From Pyropia yezoensis (lineage: Eukaryota > Rhodophyta > Bangiophyceae > Bangiales > Bangiaceae): a stretch of 64,000 nt of DNA. Both the position numbers and the translations under genes were made by a program. The stretch covers positions 14,056,568 through 14,120,567 of the forward strand of contig CM020618.1 of NCBI GenBank assembly GCA_009829735.1. The letters run 5' to 3'. The notes under the pieces are model-generated. The model was not told where the DNA came from and searched no databases. It saw only the letters and a list, made by a program, of their open reading frames with translations. Positions 23,601 to 32,645 of the stretch are shown piece by piece; the first letter of the stretch is position 1; each line of letters opens with the position of its first letter.

Positions 23601-23788
23601 GGGCGCACGGCTCGCTGGCCGCCCTCGAAGCGCACCTCGAGCGCACCGTTGCGCACGACGTGTTTGTGTGCTGCGGCCGGCCGTTTGGCTCGGTCGCCGC
23701 GCTGGGCCGCCACGTGGAGCGGGGGGAGCCCCCCGCCGGGGGAGGGGGGCACGCCTACTGGGCGCCGCCCCGTTTTGGGGACCTGTGA
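20687..23788 (+). CDS. RBR (RING1-IBR-RING2) E3 ubiquitin ligase
   Basis: The protein is 1033 residues, single exon, from ATG at 20687 (GACCATGGCC). Residues 1-380 are Pro/Ala/Ser-rich and disordered. RING1 starts at about residue 388 (CPICLDD, CGHLFCTSC, CPSPDC). The IBR follows as YCANPACAVPFDFE and, after a ~75-residue Gly/Pro insert, VQCPLCRTHTCVRCAMAWH. RING2 is at about 616-648: CPRCGQMIEKTDGCAFV, then CGAGFCFHCG; the cysteine in TDGC corresponds to the thioester-forming residue of the family. RBR ligases take ubiquitin from an E2 onto this cysteine before passing it to substrate. Two further zinc-binding-like stretches sit at the C-terminus (CPYGDACGAGAH and VCCGRPFGSVAALGRH). The domain order is Ariadne-like, but the Ariadne helical domain is not seen. 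Confidence 0.88.
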   Translation: MATRGSSAEEALLAASPRRPLPAAVPIVVLDSDAESDGAAVSVEPLAGRLAAEAGAAAGGSSLSMSPSPLLLPLPPSVAATRRGVRFAPGAAPPDLAAVAGRGASPLPPLPLSPLPRSPPSPSPPPGPVRRMAGPFWPWGASSDAVAVAGGGASPSPQPLQASPPPQSPPPSPARQLAVRFVHGTASPDVEALAGGAASPPRPLRVSPSQLLQRIPVQRQFLTRLLAPAGAAAAAGSPPVTPPLSPLVLGATSPLPAASSSPSSSPAASPLPAAVAVVAQSPSPMSPMALPAAVSQLSSPGAPAMSPPGRGGAPPHSPAGPPTPPGSPSPAKLPAAPLPPAASDPPRRSNRGKGPARSAAALAAAAATSAAAAAASGFSPREAAMISCPICLDDKVATTDATAAGDCGHLFCTSCLHGHLRVAVGEQRRYPPTCPSPDCAAPMPFATAMAVVTAGGDGALGSTLETLHIQSTCMRQMAYCANPACAVPFDFELGGGGEGGPAGGPAGGAGGAGGAGPAGVADPADPLDEDGDANKDAAAAVQARRPPPPIRPPTAEDGNDAYYKVQCPLCRTHTCVRCAMAWHEETTCLIAQAATTDKDGSAALRALAASESWRACPRCGQMIEKTDGCAFVRHAACGAGFCFHCGVEYTQETGQRRARAGTPHGTPGCECGLFGERAPGRRAGRGGALPALPPRRRAAAFAGGPAGVEHPGLAARIAVGQARQVQAEAVRRAQARQRNLSLRRLYVLGRDHAMHAAPRGRGEQAAAGAAPLAHGAGAGAGAGAGAPGVVLLDPGLLYGLGNPLPGAGQGPLPVPPLPPLPPPWPPRGVGPASWRLAGAAAGGPPLKRIRRGPAAATAAAAAAAVAEVEAAAAAAAGAAAAAAVAVVEAAAAAAAVGLPPPAVAAAAAAGAAGGGPRRLASRDGRLDLVTLAAVTGGGGGGGGGAGPSVARQVAGCLAPPHPCPYGDACGAGAHGSLAALEAHLERTVAHDVFVCCGRPFGSVAALGRHVERGEPPAGGGGHAYWAPPRFGDL

Positions 23789-24102
23789 GGTGCTGGTGAG
23801 GGGGGAGGTCGGGCGGGGGGTGGGTGGGCCGCAGGAGTGGGGTCGACGTCAAGGCCTGTCGGGGGTGACCCGCGCTGGCTGTGGCAGCACTTTGTCTGGC
23901 GTGTGCCTCCTGGAGCGCTGTCGATCGTTCTTTTTGTAAAGCATATAGAATACGTACGTACAGTACATACATACGCGGTGCCGCTCATCCATGACCATAT
24001 CCGGTATCCGTCGCGACCGAGCTGGGCACCACCAACGCCCACCGTGTCCCGTCTCCTCCTCCCCCCCCCCCCCCCCCCCCCCTTACCCCCTGCCAGCCCC
24101 GC
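23789..24102. other. convergent intergenic spacer
   Basis: The spacer lies between two genes that converge. An AT-rich patch at 23930-23975 (TTTTTGTAAAGCATATAG, then GTACAGTACATACATAC) starts about 140 bases after the RBR stop and is a plausible 3' end signal. A C-run follows at 24060-24082. Confidence 0.45.
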
Positions 24103-26658
24103 TCAGCGCGTCGCCCGCCCCCGCCCCTCCCCCCGCTCCTCATCCAAACAAAACCGCACGTGGCGGCCGTCGCGCCCCCCCCCGCTCCCCCCCCCCTCGG
24201 ACGGCGGCCGCTTGCGGCGGCGGAGGTCGGGCCACGGGCCCGCCCCGCCGCCACCGCCGGCGCCACCGGCGCTGCTGCCGCCGCCAGCGCTCCCCCCTGG
24301 GACACCCCGGCCAGCGGGGGGGTGCCTGCCGCCGCCGCTGCCGCTGCCGCCGCTGCCGCCGCCGCGCGAGCGGCCGCTGCCGCCGGCAAAACGGGGCGCC
24401 AACCCGCCGCCACTGCCGCCGCCGCCGCCGCCGCTGCCGCTGCCGCTGCCGCTGCCGCCGCCCCCTCCCGGCGGCACCGACCCGGCGCGGACGCGGACGC
24501 CCCGGCCGCCGCGGGCGGCGCCGGTGCGGGTGACCAGCGGGAGCCCCCGGACGGCCCGGGTGGGCGGGGCGGCGCCCCCCCCCCTGGCCCCTACCCCCCC
24601 GTCGTCCCTGCCGCCGCCGCCGTCGGGGCCGCCCACCCACCAGGGCGGCACGCTCCCCCAGTCCCCCCGCGCGGCGGCGGCGGCGGCGGCCGCCGCGCCC
24701 CGCGCGCAGCGGCCGCCGGCGGCCTCGGCGGCGGCCAGCCGCGGGCTCCGCCGCGTCGGCGGCGGCGGCGGCGGCGCCACCGGCGGTGGGTGGCGGGGCG
24801 TCGGCGGCCGGGGCCCCCACCCCCACCGCCCGCGTGCCGCCGCCGCCGCCGCCGCGACGCCGCCGCCGCCGCCGCCGCCGGTGGTGCTGTAGCCGGCGGC
24901 GTCCCCCCCCCCCGCGCCACCGCCGGCGGGCCCGCCGCCGCTGCCACCGCCGCCCGACGGGGAGGGCGTCCACCCCGACGCCGGGTCGGTGAGCGCCCGC
25001 AGGGCAACGCCGCCGAGCACCCGCAGCGGCAGCGGGGATGGGTAGGTGACGGTCGGCGCCGGGTACCGCGCAATGGCGGCGGCAAAGAGGGCGCCCAGGT
25101 CCACGGGCGGCGTGGGCGGGGGGGTGTCGGGCGTGGCTGCCGGCGGCAGTGGAAAGGGCGGGGGGGGGGTGGCCGCCGCGTCGGCGGCCCACCCGCGCGC
25201 CACCGCCGCGGCCGCCGCCGCCGCGGCGGGGGTGCCGTCCGCAAAGAGCGTGGGGGGGGGCGGGGGGGCCGTCGCCGCGAGCCGCTGCAGCGCCCACGCC
25301 AGCGGCAGGTCGGCCAGGTCGGTGAAGCGGATGAGCAGGCGCGCCGCGTTGGCCAGCGGATGCGCCGGCCGCCGCCGCCCCCGCCCGCGCCCGCCGCCGC
25401 TGCCGCCGCCGCCGCCGCCACCGCCACTGCCGCTGCGGCTGCCGTCGACGACGCCCGACGGCGCCAGCCGCGTCACGATGAGGTGGTAGGGCTGGGGCGG
25501 CGCGGCCAGCGCCGCCGCCAGGTGCCCACACAGGCGGCCGCCGCCGGCCGCCGCGTCGGCCGCCGGTAGCGCCGGCAGCCGGCCGCCACGGCCGGGGGTG
25601 GCGCCCGCACTGGTGGCGGTGGCGGCAGCGGCGGCGGCAGCGTCGGTGGTGGCAGCGGCGGCGGCGGCGGCGGCGTCGGCGGCGGGCACCCCCGACGGCG
25701 GCGGGTCATTGTCAACGCCCACAAAGTCGTGCGCGTCGAGCAGCCGCACGTCGCCAAGCGTGCCGCCCGGCCCGCCCACCCGCATCCATACGGCGGGCAC
25801 GGCGCCGTCGCCGCCGCCCCGCCCGCCGCCGCGCCTCGCCCCGTGGCGGAGGCGCACACCAACGCGCGTCGCGGCGCACGCGCACGGCGTCGCCGTCGCC
25901 TCGTTGCCGCCGCCGCCGCCGCCGCCACCGCCACCACCACCGCCGCCACCACCGCCACCGCCACCGCTGTCGTCTGCGGCAGTGGGAATGACGACGACGG
26001 CGGCGGCGGCGGCCGCCGTCGTGAACTCTGCCACAATGTCCAGGCGCCCCCGCACAAAGCGGGCGACGCTCCGCACCGACCCGCGGGCGTCGTGGGTGAG
26101 GTACGCCGCGTCCACCACCGCCGTCGCAACGGGGCCGAGGCCCGTGAGCACCCGCCCGGGGGGAAGGGGCGGCGGGGGGGGCAAGCGGAGTGCCGCCGCC
26201 GCCGCCCCCGACGGGTTCCACCCCACCCCAGAGCCGGGGGTGGCCCCGCCGCCCGGCCCGTCACCGCCGTCGGCCACGAAGGCGGCGGGGGTGGGGGTGG
26301 CGGCGGGGGTGGCGGTGGGGGTGGCGGTCGTGGTGGTGGTGGTGGCAGCGGCGGGGTGGGGCGTCCCCGACGCGGGGGGAGGCGGCGGGCGGGGGGTGGC
26401 GCCGTCCCCGCCCGGCGTTGGGGGGGGCACCGATCCACCGCCACCGCCGCCGCCACCCCGAACGCCGCCGCCGCCGCCGCCGCCACCGCCACCGCCACCG
26501 CGGAGGGGGACGCTCGCCGCGCGGGTACGAGACGCCGGGGGCGACGACGGGGACACCGCCGACGGCGGCAGCGCCCCCGCGGCCGCCTCGGGAGGCGGCG
26601 GGGGGGAGGGGGTGGACGCTGCCACCCCCGCCACCGCGTCTGCCGCGCGGGTTCGCAT
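24103..26658 (-). CDS. unrecognised 851-residue protein
   Basis: The frame is open from 27009, but the first ATG is at 26658 (MRTRAADAVAG). Between long Gly, Ala, Pro and Thr runs lie clearly non-repetitive blocks: RVLTGLGPVATAVVDAAYLT, SVARFVRGRLDIVAEF, VWMRVGGPGGTLGDVRLLDA, QPYHLIVTRLAPSGVV, ANAARLLIRFTDLADLPLAW and PVDLGALFAAAIARYPAPTV. These have the alternation of a folded alpha/beta domain spread over roughly residues 160-600. The C-terminal third is basic and Gly-rich with RRSPRLAAAEA and KRPPSEGG, suggesting a nuclear protein. I assign no family. The gene is single exon and ends 314 bases from the RBR gene, tail to tail. Confidence 0.6.
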   Translation of the reverse strand: MRTRAADAVAGVAASTPSPPPPPEAAAGALPPSAVSPSSPPASRTRAASVPLRGGGGGGGGGGGGVRGGGGGGGGSVPPPTPGGDGATPRPPPPPASGTPHPAAATTTTTTATPTATPAATPTPAAFVADGGDGPGGGATPGSGVGWNPSGAAAAALRLPPPPPLPPGRVLTGLGPVATAVVDAAYLTHDARGSVRSVARFVRGRLDIVAEFTTAAAAAAVVVIPTAADDSGGGGGGGGGGGGGGGGGGGGNEATATPCACAATRVGVRLRHGARRGGGRGGGDGAVPAVWMRVGGPGGTLGDVRLLDAHDFVGVDNDPPPSGVPAADAAAAAAAATTDAAAAAAATATSAGATPGRGGRLPALPAADAAAGGGRLCGHLAAALAAPPQPYHLIVTRLAPSGVVDGSRSGSGGGGGGGGSGGGRGRGRRRPAHPLANAARLLIRFTDLADLPLAWALQRLAATAPPPPPTLFADGTPAAAAAAAAVARGWAADAAATPPPPFPLPPAATPDTPPPTPPVDLGALFAAAIARYPAPTVTYPSPLPLRVLGGVALRALTDPASGWTPSPSGGGGSGGGPAGGGAGGGDAAGYSTTGGGGGGGVAAAAAAARGRWGWGPRPPTPRHPPPVAPPPPPPTRRSPRLAAAEAAGGRCARGAAAAAAAAARGDWGSVPPWWVGGPDGGGGRDDGGVGARGGGAAPPTRAVRGLPLVTRTGAARGGRGVRVRAGSVPPGGGGGSGSGSGSGGGGGGSGGGLAPRFAGGSGRSRGGGSGGSGSGGGRHPPAGRGVPGGSAGGGSSAGGAGGGGGAGPWPDLRRRKRPPSEGGGSGGGRDGRHVRFCLDEERGEGRGRATR

Positions 26659-27589
26659 GGCGGGCGGGGGGCGGGATGCCCCGCTGTACGGGGGGGGGGG
26701 GGGGGGGAAGGGTGGTGGGGAGGGCGGGGTGGCCGCTAGCCAAGACTGGGGGGTGGGGTGGGCGACGGAGGCGGGGAGGCAGACGTGCCACCGCCACTGG
26801 TGGGGAGGGGGTGGTGGGGGCGGTGGGCGTAAGGGCGGTGGCGGTCGCGGTGGGGGTGCACCCTGTGCCGCGACGGGCGGTCGTGGTGGCGGCCGGCCGT
26901 TGCTCGAGGGAGGGGGGGGACCCGACCAGCGGGCAGCCTCTGCGGGCGGCGGTCTGACCCCCCCGCTGGCGCGCCCACCCGCCCGCCCGCCCGCCCGCCC
27001 GCCCGCCACTTTATTGCCCCCCGTTGCGGCAGGTGGCGTCCCCCCACCCCCCCCCCCAAACCTCTCTCCTCATCCCCCGTGCCCACCGCGAGGGCCTGCG
27101 CGCGCGGCGGGGGAGCAGCGGCGGTCTTCCCGACCCCCCCCCCCCCCCGCCCCATGCACACACGGGGCGGCACAAGCCGCCGCGGCATGGCTGCCGGCGG
27201 AGGGGATGGGAAAGGGACCCCGCCTAACGGGGGCGCCCCGCTGGCGCCGCCCGCCGCACCAAGACCCTCGCCGGTGGAGGCACCCACCTACCCACCCCCC
27301 CCCCCACCCCCCCACCCACCCCCTCACCTCCTTCCCCTCCCGTTTGGGCAGTGGAAAGCGCCCCCGCCCGCCCCCCGCCCGCCCGCCTGCCCTCCATCTA
27401 GCCAATCAGCCCTGCCGCAGTCTCCCCCCCCCCCCCTAACCCCGCCCAGACCAAAACCCTCGTGCCGGCGCGCGCTTGCCCACCCCCGCCGCTGCCGCCA
27501 CGTGCACACGGTACCCGCCGCGCTGCCGCCGCGCGGCGGGCGTCACGACCCCTTGCTGACCGCACGCCGTGCCGACAGAACCGGCAGGG

Positions 27590-27624
27590 GAGGAGGAGGA
27601 GGAGGAGGAGGAGGAGGAGGAGGG
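27590..27624 (+). repeat. GGA trinucleotide repeat
   Basis: About eleven GGA units precede a G-run. Confidence 0.8.
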
Positions 27625-29184
27625 GGGGGTGGCTGGGGGGGGGAGAGGGCGAGGCGTGGCGGCGTACAGTACAGGGCAGTGTGCGGCGGGGGGGGGGCGG
27701 CGGCAACGGGGGGGGGGCGCGGGTAGGGTCATCTCCCGACGGTGGGCGCCGGCAGCCGACTGCGCGTTGAGGGGAGGGGGGGGGGAAGGGGTGCGGGGGG
27801 GGGAGGGGGGTTGTGCTCCCCGACAGATGGCCACCGTCGTGGTCATGGTGACGGGTGTCACCCCGCCCCCGTGCTGAGCGCCGCCGGTGGACGGGCGGGC
27901 GAGCACGGTCGGGCGCCAGCATCTACGGTGGGGGTGGGGGTGGAGGTGGGGGTGGGGGCGAGCGAGCGTCGGCTCATCAACGATGAAGCACCGCTGTCAA
28001 GATTTGACCATGCTTACAGTCAATGGTCAACAAATTCATGCATTTTCTGTTCTGTTGTAGGGGGAGGGTGGTCATTCCATGGGTTTGCAACGTGTCGGCT
28101 GCACTGAGGGTGCCATCGCGAATCGTGTCTGAATTTCAGCGTCCTAGTTGCCCTCGTGGTTTGTCCCTCGTCGGGGGCGTTGGCGGCCCATCTCCTCCAA
28201 GCGCCCAGCGCTGCCGGGTCTGTCATACACCGCTTCAACCCGCCCGGCCACTGGAGTGGGGAAGGGAGGGAAGGGGAAAGGGCCAAGGCGGACGTTATAC
28301 GCGCGTTGAGAGGCACAAGCAAACTACTGTGTACACTTGTCGGCCGTTCAGTCGGCTGGGGGAGGCGGAGGGCCGCACGCGTGGTACATAGCGATGGCGT
28401 CGCTCGGTAATGTGCCGTCCACCCCCGCCCACAGGAGCAGGGACTCTGTGCCTGTACGACCGCACGATCGGAGGGTGCGCGCAGTATCCAACGCACACGA
28501 CCCGCCCGCCATGCTTGTCAAGTGGGTTACTGAGGAAGCGCGTGCTTGCCGCGATGGGTTTGCCGCGGAAAGTCTTCGGCGGGCTCGATGCTGACCACCC
28601 TTGCAGCGGTGGTGGCGGGCGGAGCGCGAGCGACGGGCTGAGGCGGCGGCACACGCCCGCGCGGGCGGCTGGCTACTGGCGTCGACGCTCGTCCCCGCAG
28701 AGGAGGGGGGGAGATTGTAGTGGTCGTCGTGCATAGACGGGGGCTGGCCACGGGGGTGTTGCAGCCAGTCCCCCTGGAGCCCCCACGAACACACCAGCGG
28801 GTACCGCTCATCGGTCCGCGGGTAGTGGGGGTGCACGGGCGCCGCCCATCCCCAAGGGTGCTGCGGATGTGGCAGAGGAGATGGCTGTGTACCGCGACGC
28901 CCGTGCCGCTGCCCGCGACGGGCGCCCCGCAGTATCACAGGCGGCGCTTGTCCGCAACGGTCTCCTCGCCACTTGGGGCGTCGACTGCCGGATGGGCCGG
29001 TGAGGGAACCTGCGCAGGAGCGGGTGGCGCTCCGATCCCCGACCCGGAGACGTGCGCGTGACCGCCGGTACGCGACCTCTTCCTTCTCTCATTGTTGAGC
29101 TCGCCTCCCTTTATCGCCGCATCACCGACCGCACCGCCCGGGTCGGCCGCCGAGGACGGCCGCGCTACCGGCGCGCCACCGACA

Positions 29185-29230
29185 GGGCGGCGGGGCCTCC
29201 GGGCGGCGGGGCCTCCGGGCGGCGGGGCCA
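29185..29230 (+). repeat. 16-bp tandem repeat, nearly three copies
   Basis: The unit GGGCGGCGGGGCCTCC occurs twice exactly, and a third copy breaks off before its end. Confidence 0.75.
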
Positions 29231-30621
29231 GTGGTGGTGGCTCCCCCGTCGTCGGCGCTGCGGCGCGTCCGCCGTTGGAGCGACGCGCCGGACGGACCAA
29301 GCGGAGCAACGTGTCGCGTACCTACTGTACGTTTGCTATCGCCTTCGGCAGCGAGCTCGACGCCAGCCTACTTCCGGTCGCTTGGTGCTGTCGAGACGGA
29401 GGCGTGACCACCGCCCGATGACGGCGGGTGCACGTGAAGAGGGCCGCGCAGCCTACCGCCCCGGCCCCTCTCCGCGAGCCAGGTCCAGTTCAGTGCCCCC
29501 GCGCCCCTCCCCTCTCCGCAAGTCAGCAGGACGAGCCAACGAGGTGTAAGCATCGGTCTGGGACATACGCCATGATGTGGTGGACCGTCAGACTGTATCT
29601 CGGTACTGCGAAAAGTGGCCAGGACATCGATTGTTTTTCCTGTTGCGTTTCCTGTCGTGGCCCACTCTCTTCCCCCTCTCCCCCCCCCACTTCTTGCGCT
29701 GGCGGGCCGGCCGACACACCTCTCGCCCCCGCACGCTGCCGCAGCGCGTGCTGCCACCCACGCGCGCCGCCCCCCAGGCCTCGGGGCAGCGCGCCCGCGT
29801 CCCGCCCCGCCCCGCCGCCCCGCCCACCCTCCCCCTTTTTTCTTTTGCTGCCGAAGCGGGCGCGCGCGGAGGGCGCCTGGTCGGCCTTCTCCTCCCTCTC
29901 TCCAACCCCCCCCCCCCCCCCCCCGCGCCGGAAGGCCACGTGCGCGACCGCGTGCGCCATCACCACCACCACCACCACCAACCTTGTCTGCTCGCCATCC
30001 CGCATCCGAGGGAAGGAGGAGACGTGGGAGGGGGTGGGGGGAGGGGGGGCGGTGCAGGCGGGTTCCCTCGTCACGAGGCCACGGTAGCCCCACCCACAGC
30101 GTCGTTGCTGTGGCCGCCCCGCGCGGGTGCGGTGTGCTGGCCGTGGCGACCAGTGGCTTCGAGGCGTGCGTCATCCTCAGCCCTCCTCACCTGACCCCCC
30201 CCCCACGTCCTTCCTCGTTTACGCCCCACCCACCTTGGCCCCCGGCCCCCACCCCACGCTCTGCATCTTCCCCACCCGGGCTGCCTCTCCTCACCACCCC
30301 CTCCGCCTGACGCAGGCTGCCCGTCCCCCCTGCGCTCTTTTTGCTCTACCCCTTCCCCCCTTCCATTCGGTGCCCGTCGCAACCGGGGCTGACCGCAGCC
30401 GCCGCGGTGTGGGCGCCCCCTGCCGCCGTCGCTGCATGGTGTCTGCCGCCGCCGCCGCCGCCGCGCGTCATCGTCATTGTCAGCGGCCGCCCGTCTAGTT
30501 CCTTGCGGCGGCGACAGCGGCAGCAGCACCCGCGCTGCGGGCGGTCCCCCCGCCGCTCTCCCCTCCCCCCCCGTGCTGCGACGCGTCGGGACACGCCCGA
30601 GGGCGGGGGGCGGCTGGGGCC

Positions 30622-31833
30622 ATGGACGGGGTTGGTCCTCCAGGCGGCAGCGGCTTGCGCCTCCGGCGGCGGCCAGTGGTCGTTGCACCTGACGGGTACA
30701 GCTCCTCCTCCTCCTCGGACGATGGCGGCGGCGGCAGCAGCCGGCGGATGGTGGCGGCGGCGGGAGTGGGAGTGGGCGTACCGGCGGGCATGTCCCTGCC
30801 CGGCACGCCTGTCCGCGCACCGGCGGGGTCGTCCCCGGGGGGCGCCTCGGACAGCGATGCCATGGCCGTGTCACCCTTTTCGGATGGTATGGACGTGGAC
30901 GAACCGTCGCCAGTGGGGGCGGCGCCGCCGCCGCCGGGTGAGGGGGGAGGCGGAGCCGGCGTGGCCAGCGCGGCTGCGCCGTATGAAGTGCCTGCCGGCA
31001 GTGGCTACCCACCACTAGACGGCGCGGGGCCGTCGCGCGGCTTTGTGACAAGGGGCCTCTCGGACTCTGGCGGGCCCCCAGCGACGTCGGTGGCTGCCAC
31101 TCCTCATGCAGCGCCGGCCGCCGCCGCGGCAGGTACTGGGGGCATGGACGTGGCGGCAACCCCCCTGGCGCGGCGGCGGGCGCCTGGCCACGCGGCTCCC
31201 CACGGGCTCTCCCCCCCCCGGCGGCGTCAGCGGCGTCCCCCCCCCCCCGAAACCATCTCCCCCCTGTCCGTGGTCATGGTGCTGTTGCTGCTGCTCATCC
31301 CCCCCCTGGTGGGTGCCTTGTCCGTGGCGGCCCCGCGGATGGTGCGGTCCTTCTTCTTCTCCCGCCCTTCGGTGTTGCTAATGCTTGTGGCGCTCGTGTC
31401 GGGCGCCCTCTTCCACACCCTGCTCCGCTCCCTCGGCTCCGGTGGGGGTGGCGAGCGCCGCCGCCGTCGCCGTCACGGGGACCGCGATGGTGGGAGCCCC
31501 GCCGAGGCGTATGCGCGGCTCAGCCGTCGCCTGAGCGTGTCGGGCCGAGAGTTTACCGAAGCCGACTATGAGCTGCTGTTGGAGCTGGACGAGCGGGACG
31601 AGCGGCTGGAGCGGTTCCTCCACGGCGCGGGGGAGGCTGTCATCGAGGCGCTCCCCGTGTACGTGGTCAAAGAAGGGGGCGGGGGGCGCGTATGCGCCGT
31701 ATGCATGGCGGACCTTGCCGTCGGCGACACCGTCCGCATCCTGCCGTGTATGGACCAGTACCACGTTGGCTGCATTGATGTGTGGCTGCGGCAAAAAGCT
31801 GTTTGTCCCGTATGCAAGTGGCACATTGGCTGA
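30622..31833 (+). CDS. transmembrane RING-finger E3 ligase
   Basis: The protein is 403 residues from ATG at 30622 (GGCCATGGAC). Residues 1-210 are Ser/Gly/Pro-rich and disordered. Two hydrophobic helices follow: VVMVLLLLLIPPLVGALSVA and SVLLMLVALVSGALF. A basic stretch leads to an acidic helical region and then a C-terminal RING from residue 358: CAVCMADL, then RILPCMDQYHVGCIDVWL, then CPVCKWHIG. The spacing is that of RING-H2 (C3H2C3) ligases, but the first of the two histidines is Asp, as in CMDQYH where CxHxxH is usual. Membrane RING-H2 proteins ubiquitinate membrane or secretory-pathway substrates; the RING would face the cytosol. The Asp could still coordinate zinc, so loss of activity cannot be assumed. 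Confidence 0.82.
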   Translation: MDGVGPPGGSGLRLRRRPVVVAPDGYSSSSSSDDGGGGSSRRMVAAAGVGVGVPAGMSLPGTPVRAPAGSSPGGASDSDAMAVSPFSDGMDVDEPSPVGAAPPPPGEGGGGAGVASAAAPYEVPAGSGYPPLDGAGPSRGFVTRGLSDSGGPPATSVAATPHAAPAAAAAGTGGMDVAATPLARRRAPGHAAPHGLSPPRRRQRRPPPPETISPLSVVMVLLLLLIPPLVGALSVAAPRMVRSFFFSRPSVLLMLVALVSGALFHTLLRSLGSGGGGERRRRRRHGDRDGGSPAEAYARLSRRLSVSGREFTEADYELLLELDERDERLERFLHGAGEAVIEALPVYVVKEGGGGRVCAVCMADLAVGDTVRILPCMDQYHVGCIDVWLRQKAVCPVCKWHIG

Positions 31834-32645
31834 ATGCCGGAGCGGGTTGGTGGAATGGGGGCGGGAGAGGAGGGGGGGACGGTGCCATTGGTGATGAAGC
31901 CTCGGCCCTCTGCTTTTTTGTTTTCTTCTTCGAGAGTGCTCGCTTGTCATTCTCTGCTGCGTGGCAGCCATGACGGGGTCAGCACGGGGGTTGAGCCGCA
32001 GGGGGATCGCTGCGGTGTGCAACCCCAATACTTTTTGTGTCGCCTTCTGCCGACCAGGTGCGCCGCGCCTGCGGTTTTCAGACTGGTGATGTACGGCGGT
32101 GACGGTTATCGATTGGGGGGTGGGTCGAGGTATGGCTGGCCCTGCGGCGGCCAGGCTGTTGCAATGATGTTAAACATGGGGGCTCGGGGGTGACGTCCCT
32201 CAGTACCGAGCTCCACGCACAGGAGAGAGGCATAGCATGAACGAGTGAGACCCTGTGACGGTTCCATGGCCCTCTCCAGGCCATGCTAGGAGCGCATCTG
32301 TCCCAATCCGCACTTCCCACTGCAAAATGACTTTGATGAATCAAGTGCTAAAGTATAGTCAAAGATCAATATCATATTTTGGTATAATTGACAACACATA
32401 GCTCATGGCTGGGAGTGTGTCTTGGACACTTTGCTGCCACCAAGTTCTGCGGACGTTGCAACCCGTTCTTCTCCTGCCGGAGTCGGCGCTGTCGCCAGCC
32501 ATTGACTCTTTCACCCATCCTCTAGTTATTCGTTGGCTACCTCTGACGCTCCGAGGTCTTTGCGGCGGCGTACTGACGGCACGTTCTTTCTCTCCGGCGG
32601 CCGGGCGATCCCACCGTGACTTCGCCCCCCACCGGCCGTCCGGCT
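31834..32645. other. intergenic, probable COG2 promoter
   Basis: The sequence is less GC-rich than its neighbours. 32330-32400 is AT-rich (ATCATATTTTGGTATAATTG) and could be core promoter sequence about 250 bases before the COG2 ATG. No coding frame looks real. Confidence 0.4.

Larger units (their letters stand above)
26659..30621. other. 4-kb gap, low complexity, then mixed sequence
   Basis: 26.7-28.0 kb is G/C-tract and simple-repeat DNA, including the GGA run and GCCC runs. 28.0-29.6 kb is of ordinary complexity but shows no recognisable protein; the minus frame at 28348-28938 is open without domain features. 29.6-30.6 kb is pyrimidine-rich and probably includes the promoter of the RING gene. 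Confidence 0.4.

Noticed and set aside
24160-27439. Long plus-strand frames opposite the 851-residue gene
   Set aside because: Arg/Pro/Gly-rich shadows; the minus frame alone has complex blocks and an ATG.
28348-28938. 196-codon minus frame in the 27-30 kb gap
   Set aside because: Opens without domain-like sequence and matches no family I know; kept as unexplained intergenic sequence.
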